Notes: a model not told the origin generated them from the sequence alone. DNA of 64,000 nucleotides from Bacteroidales bacterium (GCA_017506175.1 JAFVNW010000099.1:1-64000); one strand, 5' to 3'. Shown: positions 27,047-36,104, numbered from the stretch's first letter. Numbers and translations are program-made.

Positions 27047-27274
27047 TTACTTATCTAATTTACAGTCAATTATACGAACAACGCCCTCGCTTTCCGTGAA
27101 CGTGCGGTTATAACTAAGGCAGTCATCCTCGCTCATTTTCCCCATCTCGTTCGTCATCACGTCATTTTTCGTAGCAGTGACATAACTTGTAGTGCAAATA
27201 CACTCTTTGCCACAAGAAGAAAACAAGACTGCGACAAACAGAATTGCTACAGCGGCCAATATACTTTTCTTCAT
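27047..27274 (-). CDS. small Cys-rich lipoprotein, paralogue of 26708-27028
   Basis: 75 residues from the ATG at 27274; the frame extends to 27310 but crosses the -7 box at 27300-27307. Signal peptide with lipobox SSC, then GKECICTT, the same spacing of cysteines as the downstream paralogue. Two more cysteines lie in DDCLSYN and RIIDCKLDK. Gap of 18 bp to the paralogue, so the two are likely one operon. Unknown function. Confidence 0.7.
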   Translation of the reverse strand: MKKSILAAVAILFVAVLFSSCGKECICTTSYVTATKNDVMTNEMGKMSEDDCLSYNRTFTESEGVVRIIDCKLDK

Positions 27275-27299
27275 ATTTCTAATATTTGAAAATCGGCGG

Positions 27300-27307
27300 C
27301 AAAGATA
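27300..27307 (-). promoter_or_regulatory. -7 box for the Cys-rich lipoprotein pair
   Basis: Minus-strand TATCTTTG then C, 26 nt before the ATG at 27274. Confidence 0.5.
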
Positions 27308-27381
27308 CATAAATTTTCAAAATGAATAGCATTTTTTTGAAAATGAATTATCAAATTCAATTTTCCCAAGAAAAGAGGGCA

Positions 27382-28017
27382 TCAACAATCCTCCGGCGAG
27401 GCCGGTGGAATGGCTTTCCTTGCAACATTTTCCTCCAATTCCCTGACCTCGTTGAAGCAGTGGCGGCAAAGCGGCTCGTAACTGTCTTTTTCGCCCAACA
27501 TCACCTGCTTCTGGCTGGCGACGAGACGGTGCGAGAACTGCGCCTGACGCCCGCACTTCACACAAATAGCGTGCGCCTTGGTAACATATTCGGCCACAGC
27601 CATCAATTGGGGCATCGAATTGAACGGCTTGCCCAAAAAGTCCATGTCCAACCCCGCCACAATCACGCGGATGCCGCTGTCGGCCAATTGGTTGCAAACA
27701 TCCACAATCCCCTCGTCGAAGAACTGGACCTCATCAATGCCAACCACTTCCACCGTCTCGATATTCACGTACAACAAAATCTCCGCCGAATTGTGTACGG
27801 GTGTAGAATTCATAGAATTGGCATCATGCGAAACGACCTCCTCCTCATCGTAGCGAACATCGATGGCGGGCTTGAAAAGTTCAATTTTCTGATGGGCGAA
27901 CTCCGCACGTCGGATACGACGCAAAAGCTCCTCCGTCTTGCCGGAGAACATCGAACCACAAACCACTTCAATCCATCCTTGGTTGTTGCTTCTGTTAACT
28001 TTATTTTCTAAGAACAT
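27382..28017 (-). CDS. tdk: thymidine kinase
   Basis: 211 residues, class II (tetrameric) thymidine kinase for salvage of thymidine to dTMP. P-loop GSMFSGKT at 21-28. The GIDEVQFF Walker-B-type motif follows, then the lasso/zinc domain with CVKCG and CRHC pairs. The nucleoside-binding [16 protein letters not shown] segment is typical. Stands alone, divergent from the gene at 28113. Confidence 0.94.
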   Translation of the reverse strand: MFLENKVNRSNNQGWIEVVCGSMFSGKTEELLRRIRRAEFAHQKIELFKPAIDVRYDEEEVVSHDANSMNSTPVHNSAEILLYVNIETVEVVGIDEVQFFDEGIVDVCNQLADSGIRVIVAGLDMDFLGKPFNSMPQLMAVAEYVTKAHAICVKCGRQAQFSHRLVASQKQVMLGEKDSYEPLCRHCFNEVRELEENVARKAIPPASPEDC

Positions 28018-28047
28018 TTCAGGGTGATTTTATTGAAAAAAATGTTG

Positions 28048-28055
28048 TACTTTTG
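28048..28055 (+). promoter_or_regulatory. -7 box for the 28113 gene cluster
   Basis: TACTTTTG, 57 nt before the chosen ATG at 28113. The longer frame from 28053 would begin inside this element. Confidence 0.5.
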
Positions 28056-28112
28056 GACGCTTTTTTGAGCACGCAAAATTATAAAAAATCAATACCATTC
28101 GTCCTCGTTGTT

Positions 28113-29072
28113 ATGAATAATTTTGAACAAATTACCAACCCAAGAGAACAGTTGGTGAATGTGATTAACAATCTGACCATTATCCTTAAAAATGCTAAAG
28201 ATTTCTCTGCAATTGAGAAGGATATTCTTCTGCAAAATTTGCGTGAGGCGTATCTTGCAGTTTTAAAGATGGAAACTGCGGAAAATGAGCCCCGCTCCTG
28301 CGAAGAATGCCTGCCCGAAAAAGAGGGAACGGAAGCCGAACCCACCAAGGAGGTAACAACGCCTGAACCGGAACCCGTACCGACAACACCCGAAACAGAG
28401 CCTGAACCCCAGACCCTCAAAACCGAACCACAGGAGCAGCCCGCTCCGAAAGAGGAAGCCGCCCCGCAAGAACCCGTCAGACCTGAAGTGACCAAAATGC
28501 TCAGCGAAGAGGATGACATTTTGGACTTTCTCAGCACCAAAATCTCCGACAATTCGGAAGAGGACGAGGCATTTGAAGCCACCTTGGAGGCACAAAGCGC
28601 CCCGTTCGCACGCATCGTCACGATGGGAAAGAACGATGAACCCGCCAGCATCCATCCGGTGCAACCCAAGCCCGAGCCGAAACCCGCACCCAAAGTGAAA
28701 GAAGAGCCCAAACCCGTTCATATCCAACCCCGAACCTCTGAATCCGCCCCCTCCCAGCCCGCGCAAAAACGCTCCCTCAACGACCTTCTGACCCAACAGA
28801 TGGAAGACAATTCCTTGGGTACCAAATTCCAGCACGCAAAAGTGGAGGATTTGACCAAAGCCATCAGTCTTAACGATAAATTCTTGTTTATCAGAGAATT
28901 ATTCAACAATAAAGGCGAGGAATTCAGCACCGCCATCCAAAAATTGAACCGCTGCACCGACATCGACGAGGCTTTTCAGGAAATCGACAACCTGAAACGT
29001 TACTATTTGTGGGACACGACCACCGCAGCCTTCCTCTCGCTGTGCGACCTCGTCCGAAGAAAATTCCTGTAA
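28113..29072 (+). CDS. uncharacterised acidic/proline-rich protein
   Basis: 319 residues from the ATG at 28113. Three parts: a helical N-terminal segment (1-55, with EQLVNVINNLTIILKN and LLQNLREAYLAVLKM); a long disordered middle (about 60-215) dominated by Glu, Pro, Thr and Lys; and a compact helical C-terminal domain (about 225-319, SLNDLLTQQM to LVRRKFL). The C-terminal domain with AISLNDKFLFIRELF seems conserved among Bacteroidota proteins as far as I recall. No signal peptide. It may tether two folded ends across a long flexible linker. Followed by an outer-membrane protein gene after 24 bp. Function unknown. Confidence 0.75.
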   Translation: MNNFEQITNPREQLVNVINNLTIILKNAKDFSAIEKDILLQNLREAYLAVLKMETAENEPRSCEECLPEKEGTEAEPTKEVTTPEPEPVPTTPETEPEPQTLKTEPQEQPAPKEEAAPQEPVRPEVTKMLSEEDDILDFLSTKISDNSEEDEAFEATLEAQSAPFARIVTMGKNDEPASIHPVQPKPEPKPAPKVKEEPKPVHIQPRTSESAPSQPAQKRSLNDLLTQQMEDNSLGTKFQHAKVEDLTKAISLNDKFLFIRELFNNKGEEFSTAIQKLNRCTDIDEAFQEIDNLKRYYLWDTTTAAFLSLCDLVRRKFL

Positions 29073-29096
29073 CAAGAGCAAAACCCAATTAATGCG

Positions 29097-29660
29097 ATGA
29101 AAAAGACAATCATACTGCTGTTTTTTATTGTGATTACCGCTGGGGTATCAGCGCAATCCACTGAGTACGTTCCCCTGCCGAAAAGCCTTGCGCCTACAAA
29201 GACGGGTAATACGACTGAACGAGCTGTCAAATTTGAAGTCGGCGGCAGTTTCAATTTCGGTTTGGGCGGCAACACGCTCGCCATCAAGGTAGCCCCCCAT
29301 TTCGGTGTGCTTCCTGTCAAATTCCTGTGCATCGGCATCGGCGGCACTTACGAATTCATGCTAGTAAAGGATTACACCGGACTGAACGCGCAGCATCACA
29401 TTTTCGGCGGCGGGGCCTTCGTGGAAGGCTACATCTGGCAGCGCCTCGTTCTCCACGCCGAATACGAAGCCCTGAGTTATCCAATAATGGACGCAGATCA
29501 CTCGAGAATCCTCTGCCACGGTGTCCTGCTCGGCCCCGGCTATTTGCAGGAAATCAACGACCATTGGTCGGTTTATGGGCTGTTTCTCCTCCCTGTTTAC
29601 GATTCGGAGAACATCTATCCCATCGTAACGGCACGCGTGGGCTTCAATTTCAAATTCTAA
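29097..29660 (+). CDS. small outer-membrane beta-barrel-like protein
   Basis: 187 residues. Signal peptide (1-20, ending VSAQ). From about residue 43 there are alternating amphipathic strands (KFEVGGSFNFGLGG, KFLCIGIGGTYEF, HHIFGGGAFVEGYIW) and a closing strand ARVGFNFKF ending in Phe, as in 8-stranded outer-membrane barrels. No known domain recognised. Lies 15 bp before an FtsX-like permease and likely in one transcript with it and with 28113-29072. Confidence 0.7.
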   Translation: MKKTIILLFFIVITAGVSAQSTEYVPLPKSLAPTKTGNTTERAVKFEVGGSFNFGLGGNTLAIKVAPHFGVLPVKFLCIGIGGTYEFMLVKDYTGLNAQHHIFGGGAFVEGYIWQRLVLHAEYEALSYPIMDADHSRILCHGVLLGPGYLQEINDHWSVYGLFLLPVYDSENIYPIVTARVGFNFKF

Positions 29661-29675
29661 CCCCCGCCCCCTCCC

Positions 29676-30944
29676 ATGCTTGAACACTTTCTTTCCCGCC
29701 GGCTTCTCAAAAAAAACGACAGCAAAACCACCCGTCCGATTGTGACACTCTCCATTATCGGTATCTCTATTTGCTTAATAATCATCATTTTGTCGTTATC
29801 AATCACAACGGGATACCGCAAAGCCATCGAACAGAAGGTCATTGATATGGGCTCACACATCCGCATTTCCAATTATGACCAGAACTACACTTTCGATGCC
29901 AAACCTTTCAGCAAAAACCAACCTTTTCTTTCTGATTTAAAGAAAAATCCCGACATCAGGCACATCCAGTATTTTTCCACTAAAGTCGGCATCGTCAAAA
30001 CCGACAACCAAGTGGAAGGCATGGTGCTGAAGGGTATCGACAGCTCTTTTTCATGGAAATTATTCGAGCATAATATGGTGGAAGGGAAACCTCTTGACTT
30101 GCGGAGCGATACCCTTTCCAATGGCGTGGTGATGTCGGAATCCATGGCAAAAAAATTGAACTTGAAAGTAGGAGACAAGGTTTTCGCCTATTTCGTACAG
30201 AATCCGCCGATGGCAAGAAGATTCTATCTATCAGCCATTTACAGAACTGGAATGCCCGAATACGATGACCGTTTTGTTTTCGGGGATTTGCGCCATGTAC
30301 AGAAATTGTGCGGCTGGGGCCATAGTTACGATGTGGTCAAGCCCAACGGCGACACGGTACAAGGATGGCAAAGCGACTCCGTTGGGGGCATCGAAATCCT
30401 GCTCAACGATTACAACAAAATCGACGAAGTGGGCAACTTTGTCAACCACCACATCAGCTACAACCTCAAGGCGGAAACCATCAAGCAGGTCTATCCTGCT
30501 ATTTTCCAATGGACGGAACTCTTCGACGCCAACGTCATGGTACTGCTCATCATCACGATTTTCATCTGCGTCATCACACTCATCTCCACCTTCTTCATCA
30601 TCATTCTAGAACAGACCTCCACCATCGGCATTTTGAAATCGATGGGCATGACCACGCAGCGCATCCGCAACGTCTTCCTGCACGTGGGCCTGCGAATCAT
30701 CCTCATTGGGATGTTCATGGGGAATGTGACGGGCATCGCGCTCTGCCTGCTGCAAAAATACGCGCACATCGTCAAACTTGATCCAAGTTCCTATTACGTC
30801 CCCTACGTTCCCATTGATTTCAATATCCCGCAAATTATTATTGTAAATATCTGTGTACTAATCATTTGTTTGCTCGTACTGCTGATTCCAGCGACCTTCG
30901 TCTCCAAGAAAATCTCTGCCGTTTCGGCTATCCGGTTCGAATAG
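29676..30944 (+). CDS. LolC/LolE-like ABC transporter permease
   Basis: 422 residues. An N-terminal helix (about 25-47) leads to a large periplasmic MacB-core-like domain (about 48-275), then three C-terminal helices (about 285-310, 330-360 and 382-408) of an FtsX domain with SIGILKSMGMTTQRIRNVFL, the cytoplasmic coupling helix region. In the family such proteins extract lipoproteins from the inner membrane or act as mechanotransmitters. No ATPase gene (LolD type) is next to it, so it would need a partner encoded elsewhere. Last gene of a three-gene plus-strand group, convergent with the universal stress protein gene. Confidence 0.85.
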   Translation: MLEHFLSRRLLKKNDSKTTRPIVTLSIIGISICLIIIILSLSITTGYRKAIEQKVIDMGSHIRISNYDQNYTFDAKPFSKNQPFLSDLKKNPDIRHIQYFSTKVGIVKTDNQVEGMVLKGIDSSFSWKLFEHNMVEGKPLDLRSDTLSNGVVMSESMAKKLNLKVGDKVFAYFVQNPPMARRFYLSAIYRTGMPEYDDRFVFGDLRHVQKLCGWGHSYDVVKPNGDTVQGWQSDSVGGIEILLNDYNKIDEVGNFVNHHISYNLKAETIKQVYPAIFQWTELFDANVMVLLIITIFICVITLISTFFIIILEQTSTIGILKSMGMTTQRIRNVFLHVGLRIILIGMFMGNVTGIALCLLQKYAHIVKLDPSSYYVPYVPIDFNIPQIIIVNICVLIICLLVLLIPATFVSKKISAVSAIRFE

Positions 30945-31017
30945 GGAAGTTGGGAGTAAAATCGAGAATGGACGATTCCCTTGATGTAAAAAAAGAAGTC
31001 TGCAGGCCACGACCACC

Positions 31018-31848
31018 CTACGTACATAGCACGTACAAATCGTCCCTTTCGTTGATACACAAAACGGGCAGACTTGACTTGTTGGCGATGAGGTGTTTCT
31101 CGCGAGTTCCGAAAACCACATCGATAAATGTCTTGAAAGTTGTGGTCATCACCACGAGCAGGGAGCCGTTGAAATGCTCCGCGTGCGCGATGGCATAATT
31201 GTCCAAATCATCGGTGCGAGGACGTATTTCGTGCATCAACGACTTGATTTCCAAATTGTTGTATAATTTATTTATAAAAGCAAGATTTTCGGCTAAGTTG
31301 ATTTTCAGGAATTCATCCTTGTAAACCGTGTGCAACAGGTGGACCGTGGCGCCGCCAAAACGGTTGAAATAACCCGCCCACAAGGCCTTCTCCTTTTCGC
31401 GCCGCTGCACCCCCACACTAATCATCACGTGCTGCCAATGCTCATCCCGCGGCGGCTCCTTCCCTACCGCAAGCACAGGCAGTCGCGAGGGCTTGATGAA
31501 TCGAATCGCCCTCCGACGATTGAAAAAGGTCTCCCCGCTTTTCCGCGAGACGCCAATCACAAACATAATGCTGTTGTTTCTATCAGCGAAGTGATGCAAC
31601 TGTGTGGGATTGAAATTCTCATCCGAAACCGTGATTTTCAATTTTCCCTCATATTCAGACAAAATATTACGAAACTCCTGACTTTCAGCAGGTTTCGGAT
31701 TGTTTTTTGTAAAAAAAGAAAAACGCGAAATAACAATCAGCGCGGCTTCAAAGAAAACTGCGAGGGAGGCACCGTGGCGCACTGCCGAATCACCATACGC
31801 CGTATGGTCGGTTATGACAATGAGGGAAGTGTTCTTTTTGCGCTCCAT
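31018..31848 (-). CDS. universal stress protein family protein
   Basis: 276 residues, consistent with a tandem pair of UspA-like domains. The first domain starts SLIVITDHTAYGDSAVRHGASLA and ends near LPVLAVGKEP. The second starts at about residue 137 with VMISVGVQRREKEKALWAGYFNRF and ends GTREKHLIANKSSLPVLCINE, a variant of the usual G-x(2)-G-x(9)-G-S/T ATP signature in which several glycines are replaced. ATP binding is therefore uncertain. Cytosolic stress-related role by family only. Convergent with the permease gene, 79 bp after tsaB on the minus strand. Confidence 0.75.
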   Translation of the reverse strand: MERKKNTSLIVITDHTAYGDSAVRHGASLAVFFEAALIVISRFSFFTKNNPKPAESQEFRNILSEYEGKLKITVSDENFNPTQLHHFADRNNSIMFVIGVSRKSGETFFNRRRAIRFIKPSRLPVLAVGKEPPRDEHWQHVMISVGVQRREKEKALWAGYFNRFGGATVHLLHTVYKDEFLKINLAENLAFINKLYNNLEIKSLMHEIRPRTDDLDNYAIAHAEHFNGSLLVVMTTTFKTFIDVVFGTREKHLIANKSSLPVLCINERDDLYVLCT

Positions 31849-31927
31849 TTTTTCTAATATGAGGCATGAAGTTTACCTGTTGTTATTTCGTTTAGTAGCG
31901 GGGATTTTTGCATCTCCGTAATCAACA

Positions 31928-32635
31928 TCAAACCAGACCCTTCACATGCGGCTTGGCGGCCACGTATTCTTTCAGATAGAAGGGTTCGAAATAGGCGATG
32001 TCTTCGAATTGCTGGCGGCTTAATTTCTGCAACGCCAAATCAACCATGTTGATAGAAGAAATCGGGGTGGAATCGAATAATGCGTTGGGATTTTTTGAAA
32101 GGATTTCGCGACATTTTTCAACGGCATTTCCGCAGAAAACGACGTTTTTCTTTGTTAAAATGTCGGCGAAAGTATGCTCATCAACGATTTGCGAAGAGAC
32201 TTCGCTGAGTGGTTGCAAGTCTTTGTCATAAATAGCAGTGAAGACCTCCATGCGGCGGGCATCAAGCATCGGGCAGGAAACGGCGTTTTCATTTGCAGCT
32301 TGCTGTTTGGCCGCCCCTGCTGCGATGATTTGCAAGGTCGGGATGGCAATCATCGGAATTTCAAGCGAATAGCACAATCCCTTCGCCGTGGAAGAGCCGA
32401 TGCGCAGGCCCGTGTAAGAGCCAGGCCCCATGCTCACAGCCACCGCATTCACCTCGCGAATGGAGATGCCGGCTTCTTTCACCACCTCATCCACAAACGG
32501 AAGCAACGTCTTCGCATGAGACTTTCCATCCGCATTCTCACGAAAGGCAAGAACCTTCTCGCCGCAAGCCACCGTCACCGAACAGATTTCCGTGGAGGTA
32601 TCCAGACATAAAACGATGTTATCCAATGTATTCAC
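31928..32635 (-). CDS. tsaB: tRNA t6A37 biosynthesis protein TsaB
   Basis: 235 residues from a GTG at 32635. There is no ATG just before the conserved start IVLCLDTSTEICSVTV. The only upstream ATG (32704) lies inside an inverted repeat and adds 23 unlikely residues; a TTG at 32626 is also possible. TsaB is the scaffold partner of TsaD in making threonylcarbamoyl-adenosine on ANN-decoding tRNAs. Motifs: LDTST, the GKSHAKTLLP segment, and GPGSYTGLRIG, all characteristic. Lies downstream of aqpZ. Confidence 0.88.
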   Translation of the reverse strand: MNTLDNIVLCLDTSTEICSVTVACGEKVLAFRENADGKSHAKTLLPFVDEVVKEAGISIREVNAVAVSMGPGSYTGLRIGSSTAKGLCYSLEIPMIAIPTLQIIAAGAAKQQAANENAVSCPMLDARRMEVFTAIYDKDLQPLSEVSSQIVDEHTFADILTKKNVVFCGNAVEKCREILSKNPNALFDSTPISSINMVDLALQKLSRQQFEDIAYFEPFYLKEYVAAKPHVKGLV

Positions 32636-32654
32636 TATTTGTTGAAGCGTTAAA

Positions 32655-32712
32655 TCGTTGATTTGTTTACCTGTAACAAGCAAAACGCATGTACAAATAA
32701 ACAAATCAACGA
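32655..32712. repeat. perfect 15-bp inverted repeat between aqpZ and tsaB
   Basis: TCGTTGATTTGTTTA at 32655-32669 and its exact complement at 32698-32712, with 28 nt between. The arms are AT-rich, so it is not a classic terminator. It lies just after the aquaporin stop and just before the chosen tsaB start, and may stabilise the aqpZ mRNA end or affect tsaB expression. Confidence 0.6.
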
Positions 32713-32727
32713 ATAAAGAATCATGAA

Positions 32728-33372
32728 TTAATCATTATTCTTGATGGCTCTCCAGCAGAAGGCGGCGATACCAGCACCTACGAGCGGAGCAAGGATGAAA
32801 ATCCAAATTTGGCTCAAACCGACGCCACCGTCCAGGATTGCCGGAGCAAGCGAACGAGCCGGATTGACGGAAGTGTTGGTTACCGGAATGGAAGCAATGT
32901 GAATCAAGGTCAGTGCCAAACCGATGGCGATTCCAGCAAAGCCGTTAGGAGCAGTCTTGTCCGTAGCACCGAAGATGACCATAAGGAAGATGAAAGTCAT
33001 AACCACTTCAGTCAGAGCACCTTGCCAAACTTCGTAGCCGCTTTGCACGGAGTTCACAGCCAGTCCGTCGCAATGACCGACGATAGCGGCTACAATACCG
33101 ATGCCGATGAATGCGCCGATGACTTGGAAAAGAACATACAATAGGGAGTCTTTGCCAGTGATTTTCTTGTTAATCCACATGGCGAAAGTGATGGCTGGAT
33201 TCAAGTGACATCCCGAAATAGGTCCAATGGCGTACACCATCACCAGAACCGACAAACCGAAAGCCAGGGCGATGCCCACATTGCCGATGGCGCCACCAGC
33301 AATTACGGCAGAGCCGCAGCCCATCAAAACTAGAACCATCGTTCCAATTAATTCTGCAAAATACTTTTTCAT
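32728..33372 (-). CDS. aqpZ: aquaporin Z-like water channel
   Basis: 214 residues, six helices plus two half-helices. Both channel motifs are intact: HLNPAITF (NPA 58-60) and SVNPARS (NPA 170-172, followed by the selectivity Arg173). The His in TLIHIASIPVTNTSVNPAR is the typical aromatic/arginine filter His of water-selective channels, and Cys before the Asn-Pro segment is in the expected place. Inner membrane. -7 box at 33411-33418. Confidence 0.92.
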   Translation of the reverse strand: MKKYFAELIGTMVLVLMGCGSAVIAGGAIGNVGIALAFGLSVLVMVYAIGPISGCHLNPAITFAMWINKKITGKDSLLYVLFQVIGAFIGIGIVAAIVGHCDGLAVNSVQSGYEVWQGALTEVVMTFIFLMVIFGATDKTAPNGFAGIAIGLALTLIHIASIPVTNTSVNPARSLAPAILDGGVGLSQIWIFILAPLVGAGIAAFCWRAIKNND

Positions 33373-33410
33373 AGTTGGATTTTTAGATGATTAATAATAT
33401 AATTGCTTCG

Positions 33411-33418
33411 CAAAAATA
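33411..33418 (-). promoter_or_regulatory. -7 box for aqpZ
   Basis: Minus-strand TATTTTTG, 38 nt before the ATG. A TTTG lies 22 nt further upstream (33441-33444), slightly outside the usual spacing and inside the rubrerythrin terminator. Confidence 0.45.
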
Positions 33419-33435
33419 CATTTTTTAATAAAAAA

Positions 33436-33468
33436 AACCGCAAACTGAAAAAAAAACAGTTCACGGTT
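33436..33468 (-). terminator. intrinsic terminator after rubrerythrin
   Basis: Two 5-bp stems (AACCG/CGGTT and AACTG/CAGTT) separated by a 2-nt internal loop, A/T loop, followed on the minus strand by a run of eight Ts. It closes the oxygen-defence operon. Confidence 0.7.
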
Positions 33469-33488
33469 CAATGTTTACAAACTACCGA

Positions 33489-34031
33489 TTAGTAGTTTTG
33501 GGCGGCAATTTGGAAATAGGCCTTCGGATGTGCGCAAACGGGGCAGATTTCCGGGGCTTTTTTGCCAACAACGATGTGTCCGCAATTGCTGCATTGCCAA
33601 ATCATATCCTCATCGCGAGAGAAAACGACACCGTCTTTCACATTGGCGAGCAGTTTTCTATAGCGTTCTTCGTGATGTTTTTCAATAGCAGCCACCATTT
33701 CAAAAAGTTTGGCGATTTTAGTGAAACCCTCTTCGCGAGCAGTCTGGGCGAAACCGGCATACATCTCGGTCCACTCGTGGTTCTCACCCTCCGCTGCGGC
33801 CTGCAGATTGGCCATCGTATCCTGGATTTCGCCATTTTCTTGCAGGAGTTTGAACCAGATTTTGGCATGTTCCATCTCGTTTTTGGCGGTTTCTTCAAAG
33901 AGTTCTGCAATTTGAACATAGCCTTCTTTCCTTGCCTTGGAAGCGAAATAGGAATATTTGTTGCGGGCTTGGGATTCGCCAGCAAAAGCCTCTTGCAGAT
34001 TTTTTTCAGTTTTTGATCCTTTTAATTCCAT
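33489..34031 (-). CDS. rbr: rubrerythrin
   Basis: 180-residue non-heme diiron peroxidase that reduces H2O2 with electrons from rubredoxin. The four-helix bundle holds the ligands in [22 protein letters not shown] and [11 protein letters not shown]. The C-terminal rubredoxin domain has CSNCG and CPVC. Last gene of the FDP-rubredoxin-Hrb-Rbr operon, 62 bp downstream of hrb, with a terminator after it. Cytosolic. Its upstream partners can supply the electrons. Confidence 0.94.
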   Translation of the reverse strand: MELKGSKTEKNLQEAFAGESQARNKYSYFASKARKEGYVQIAELFEETAKNEMEHAKIWFKLLQENGEIQDTMANLQAAAEGENHEWTEMYAGFAQTAREEGFTKIAKLFEMVAAIEKHHEERYRKLLANVKDGVVFSRDEDMIWQCSNCGHIVVGKKAPEICPVCAHPKAYFQIAAQNY

Positions 34032-34093
34032 AATTGTTTTTTATTTGATTGGTTAAAAAGGCTTCGCACAGAAGGCGGAGCCGAAAGATAAAT

Positions 34094-34699
34094 TCAGACG
34101 ATTTTTTCAAAATCGGCGATGCCGTGTTTACACCACGGACAGACGAAATCGGCGGGAAGTTCCTCACCCTCATACACATAGCCGCAAATTTTGCATCGCC
34201 AGCCTTTCTTGGCGGAAGGTTTCGGCTTGATGTGTTCGTGATAATAGGCGTAGGTCAACGAAGGGGCGGAGGAGAGTTCCTGTGCCTCCGTTACATTGGC
34301 GACAAACAGCGTGTGGGTGCCCAGGTCAACCGATTGTTTCACCGCACCGGAAATGAAACCGTTGGTGAATTTCGGGATGTACAGCACACCGTTTTGCGCA
34401 CGATGCGCGCCCTCGCATTCGGCGAACTTGTTGACTTCCCTGCCGCTTTGCAGGCCGAAGCGCTCGAACACCTTGAACGGTGTCTCCTCCGTCAGCAACG
34501 AAGCGTTGAACCGTCCGGTACGAAGTATCATGTCGTGGGTGTAATTCAACTTGTTGACGGCAATCGTAATTTGCATCGGGCGGTCGGACACCTGTTGTAG
34601 CGTATTGATAATACAGCCGTTATCCTTCTCGCCTTCGCGTGCGGTAAGCACCAGCAAACCATAGCTGATTTTATTTAAAACGCCTTGTATATCCATCAA
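34094..34699 (-). CDS. hrb: flavin reductase-rubredoxin fusion (high molecular weight rubredoxin)
   Basis: 201 residues. An N-terminal FMN-binding flavin reductase-like domain (about 1-150) begins VLNKISYGLLVLTAREGEKDNGCIINTLQQVS, as in Hrb of acetogens. A short linker leads to a C-terminal rubredoxin domain (about 163-201) with CKICG and CPWC. In characterised systems Hrb passes electrons from NAD(P)H to flavodiiron protein. It is flanked by rubredoxin (2-bp gap upstream) and rubrerythrin. Confidence 0.92.
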   Translation of the reverse strand: MMDIQGVLNKISYGLLVLTAREGEKDNGCIINTLQQVSDRPMQITIAVNKLNYTHDMILRTGRFNASLLTEETPFKVFERFGLQSGREVNKFAECEGAHRAQNGVLYIPKFTNGFISGAVKQSVDLGTHTLFVANVTEAQELSSAPSLTYAYYHEHIKPKPSAKKGWRCKICGYVYEGEELPADFVCPWCKHGIADFEKIV

Positions 34700-34701
34700 G
34701 A

Positions 34702-34863
34702 CTATTTTTGCGGTTCAAAATCCTCTTTGCCAACGCCGCATACGGGGCAGGTCCAATTAGCCGGAAGGCTTTCAAAGGGGGTGCCGGGAGCGATGCCGCT
34801 ATCGGGATCGCCTACTTCGGGGTCGTAAACGTGACCGCACATGGTGCATACAAACTTTCTCAT
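34702..34863 (-). CDS. rubredoxin
   Basis: 53-residue one-iron electron carrier. It starts [19 protein letters not shown] and has the second pair in [13 protein letters not shown]; all four Cys ligands are present at canonical spacing. Its small size makes it easy to miss. It sits between the flavodiiron gene (11-bp gap) and hrb (2-bp gap), so co-translation is likely. It probably delivers electrons to flavodiiron protein or rubrerythrin. Confidence 0.95.
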   Translation of the reverse strand: MRKFVCTMCGHVYDPEVGDPDSGIAPGTPFESLPANWTCPVCGVGKEDFEPQK

Positions 34864-34874
34864 TTTCTTAAATT

Positions 34875-36071
34875 TTAATTGTGAATAAATTGATTAATAA
34901 ATGTATCCATATCAGATAATTGCTCAGGATGGAGGGCCGACTTGATGGTGAAGGTCGGTTCGAGAACGGTGCAATTCTTCATTTCCTCGACGATGGAGCG
35001 CATGATTTTGCCGGAGGCAGGCATCCATGTGCCGTTTTCGGCAATAGCGAAGGTGCGTTTTTGAATGAAACGGGCGGCCAACTCATGCAGGAAGTTCTCC
35101 ATCAGCGGGTTGAGTCCATTGTTGTAGGTGGGAGCCACAAGCAGAATCCTTGAGTATTTGAAGGCATCGGCAATCATATAGGAGCAGTCAGTATGAGAGA
35201 GGTTATAGACCGCCAACTCCTTCACGCCAGCCTCATTGATTTTGGAGGCGAAGATTTCCGCCATATTCTCGGTATGCCCGTACATAGAAGCATAGACGAT
35301 CAAAACACCCTCGCTTTCAGGCGTATAGGTACTCCATTTTTGGTATTTATCGATGAAATAGCCGAGGTTTTCGCGCCACATCGGACCGTGGAGCGGACAG
35401 AGCAGGGAGATTTCCAGACCAGCTGCCTTGTTAAGCAACATCTGCACTTGCGTGCCATATTTGCCGACAATATTGGTATAATAACGGCGGGCATCGTCCA
35501 GCCAATCGCGATCGAAATTCATCTCATCGGCGAACATCGGACCGTAAAGAGCGCCGAAGGTGCCGAAAGCATCGGCTGAAAAAAGGATTTTTTCGGTCGT
35601 TTCGTAGGAAACCATCACTTCCGGCCAATGCACCATCGGAGCCAGCACGAAGGTGAGGTTATGTTTGCCGAGGAGCAGAGTGTCGCCCTCTTTCACCGCC
35701 ATCATGCGGCTTTCAAAACCGTTGCCGAAGAACTGTTTGATCATCTGAGAGGCTTTGGCGGTGCACACCAGAACAGCTTCCGGGTAGGCTTCCATCACAC
35801 GGTGTATGTTGGAGGCGTGGTCGGGTTCAACGTGGTGGACAACCAGATAGTCAAGCGGTTTGCCATTAAGCACGTGGGCGATATTTTCAAAAAAGAGATC
35901 GCCAGCGGAAGCGTCCATCGTGTCGAAAAGGACATTTTTCTCATCCAGCAGAATATATGAATTATACGATACGCCTCGCGGGATGGGAATGATGCGTTCA
36001 AAGTTGGCAAGATTGCGGTCGTTAGCTCCGACCCAATAAAGATTTTCCTTGATTTTTCTAACGTTATACAT
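34875..36071 (-). CDS. fprA: flavodiiron protein (O2/NO reductase)
   Basis: 398 residues. The N-terminal metallo-beta-lactamase-like diiron domain has [10 protein letters not shown] (His80, Glu82, Asp84, His85). Further ligands are expected around [10 protein letters not shown] and FSADAFG. The C-terminal flavodoxin domain (from about 253) begins [17 protein letters not shown]. It reduces O2 to water and/or NO to N2O in the cytosol, protecting anaerobic metabolism. It heads an operon with rubredoxin, Hrb and rubrerythrin. -7 box at 36097-36104. The symbol fprA is used by family; an oxygen versus NO preference cannot be read from sequence. Confidence 0.93.
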   Translation of the reverse strand: MYNVRKIKENLYWVGANDRNLANFERIIPIPRGVSYNSYILLDEKNVLFDTMDASAGDLFFENIAHVLNGKPLDYLVVHHVEPDHASNIHRVMEAYPEAVLVCTAKASQMIKQFFGNGFESRMMAVKEGDTLLLGKHNLTFVLAPMVHWPEVMVSYETTEKILFSADAFGTFGALYGPMFADEMNFDRDWLDDARRYYTNIVGKYGTQVQMLLNKAAGLEISLLCPLHGPMWRENLGYFIDKYQKWSTYTPESEGVLIVYASMYGHTENMAEIFASKINEAGVKELAVYNLSHTDCSYMIADAFKYSRILLVAPTYNNGLNPLMENFLHELAARFIQKRTFAIAENGTWMPASGKIMRSIVEEMKNCTVLEPTFTIKSALHPEQLSDMDTFINQFIHN

Positions 36072-36096
36072 CGCTCAATTAAGTTTTATCGAGCCG

Positions 36097-36104
36097 CAAA
36101 GATA
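36097..36104 (-). promoter_or_regulatory. -7 box of the oxygen-defence operon
   Basis: Minus-strand TATCTTTG then C, 26 nt upstream of the flavodiiron ATG. It is about 90 bp from the divergent cytochrome c peroxidase box, so a shared regulator could act on both. Confidence 0.5.

Noticed and set aside
32636..32704. ATG at 32704 as tsaB start
   Set aside because: Adds 23 residues not seen in the family and lies in the arm of a perfect inverted repeat.
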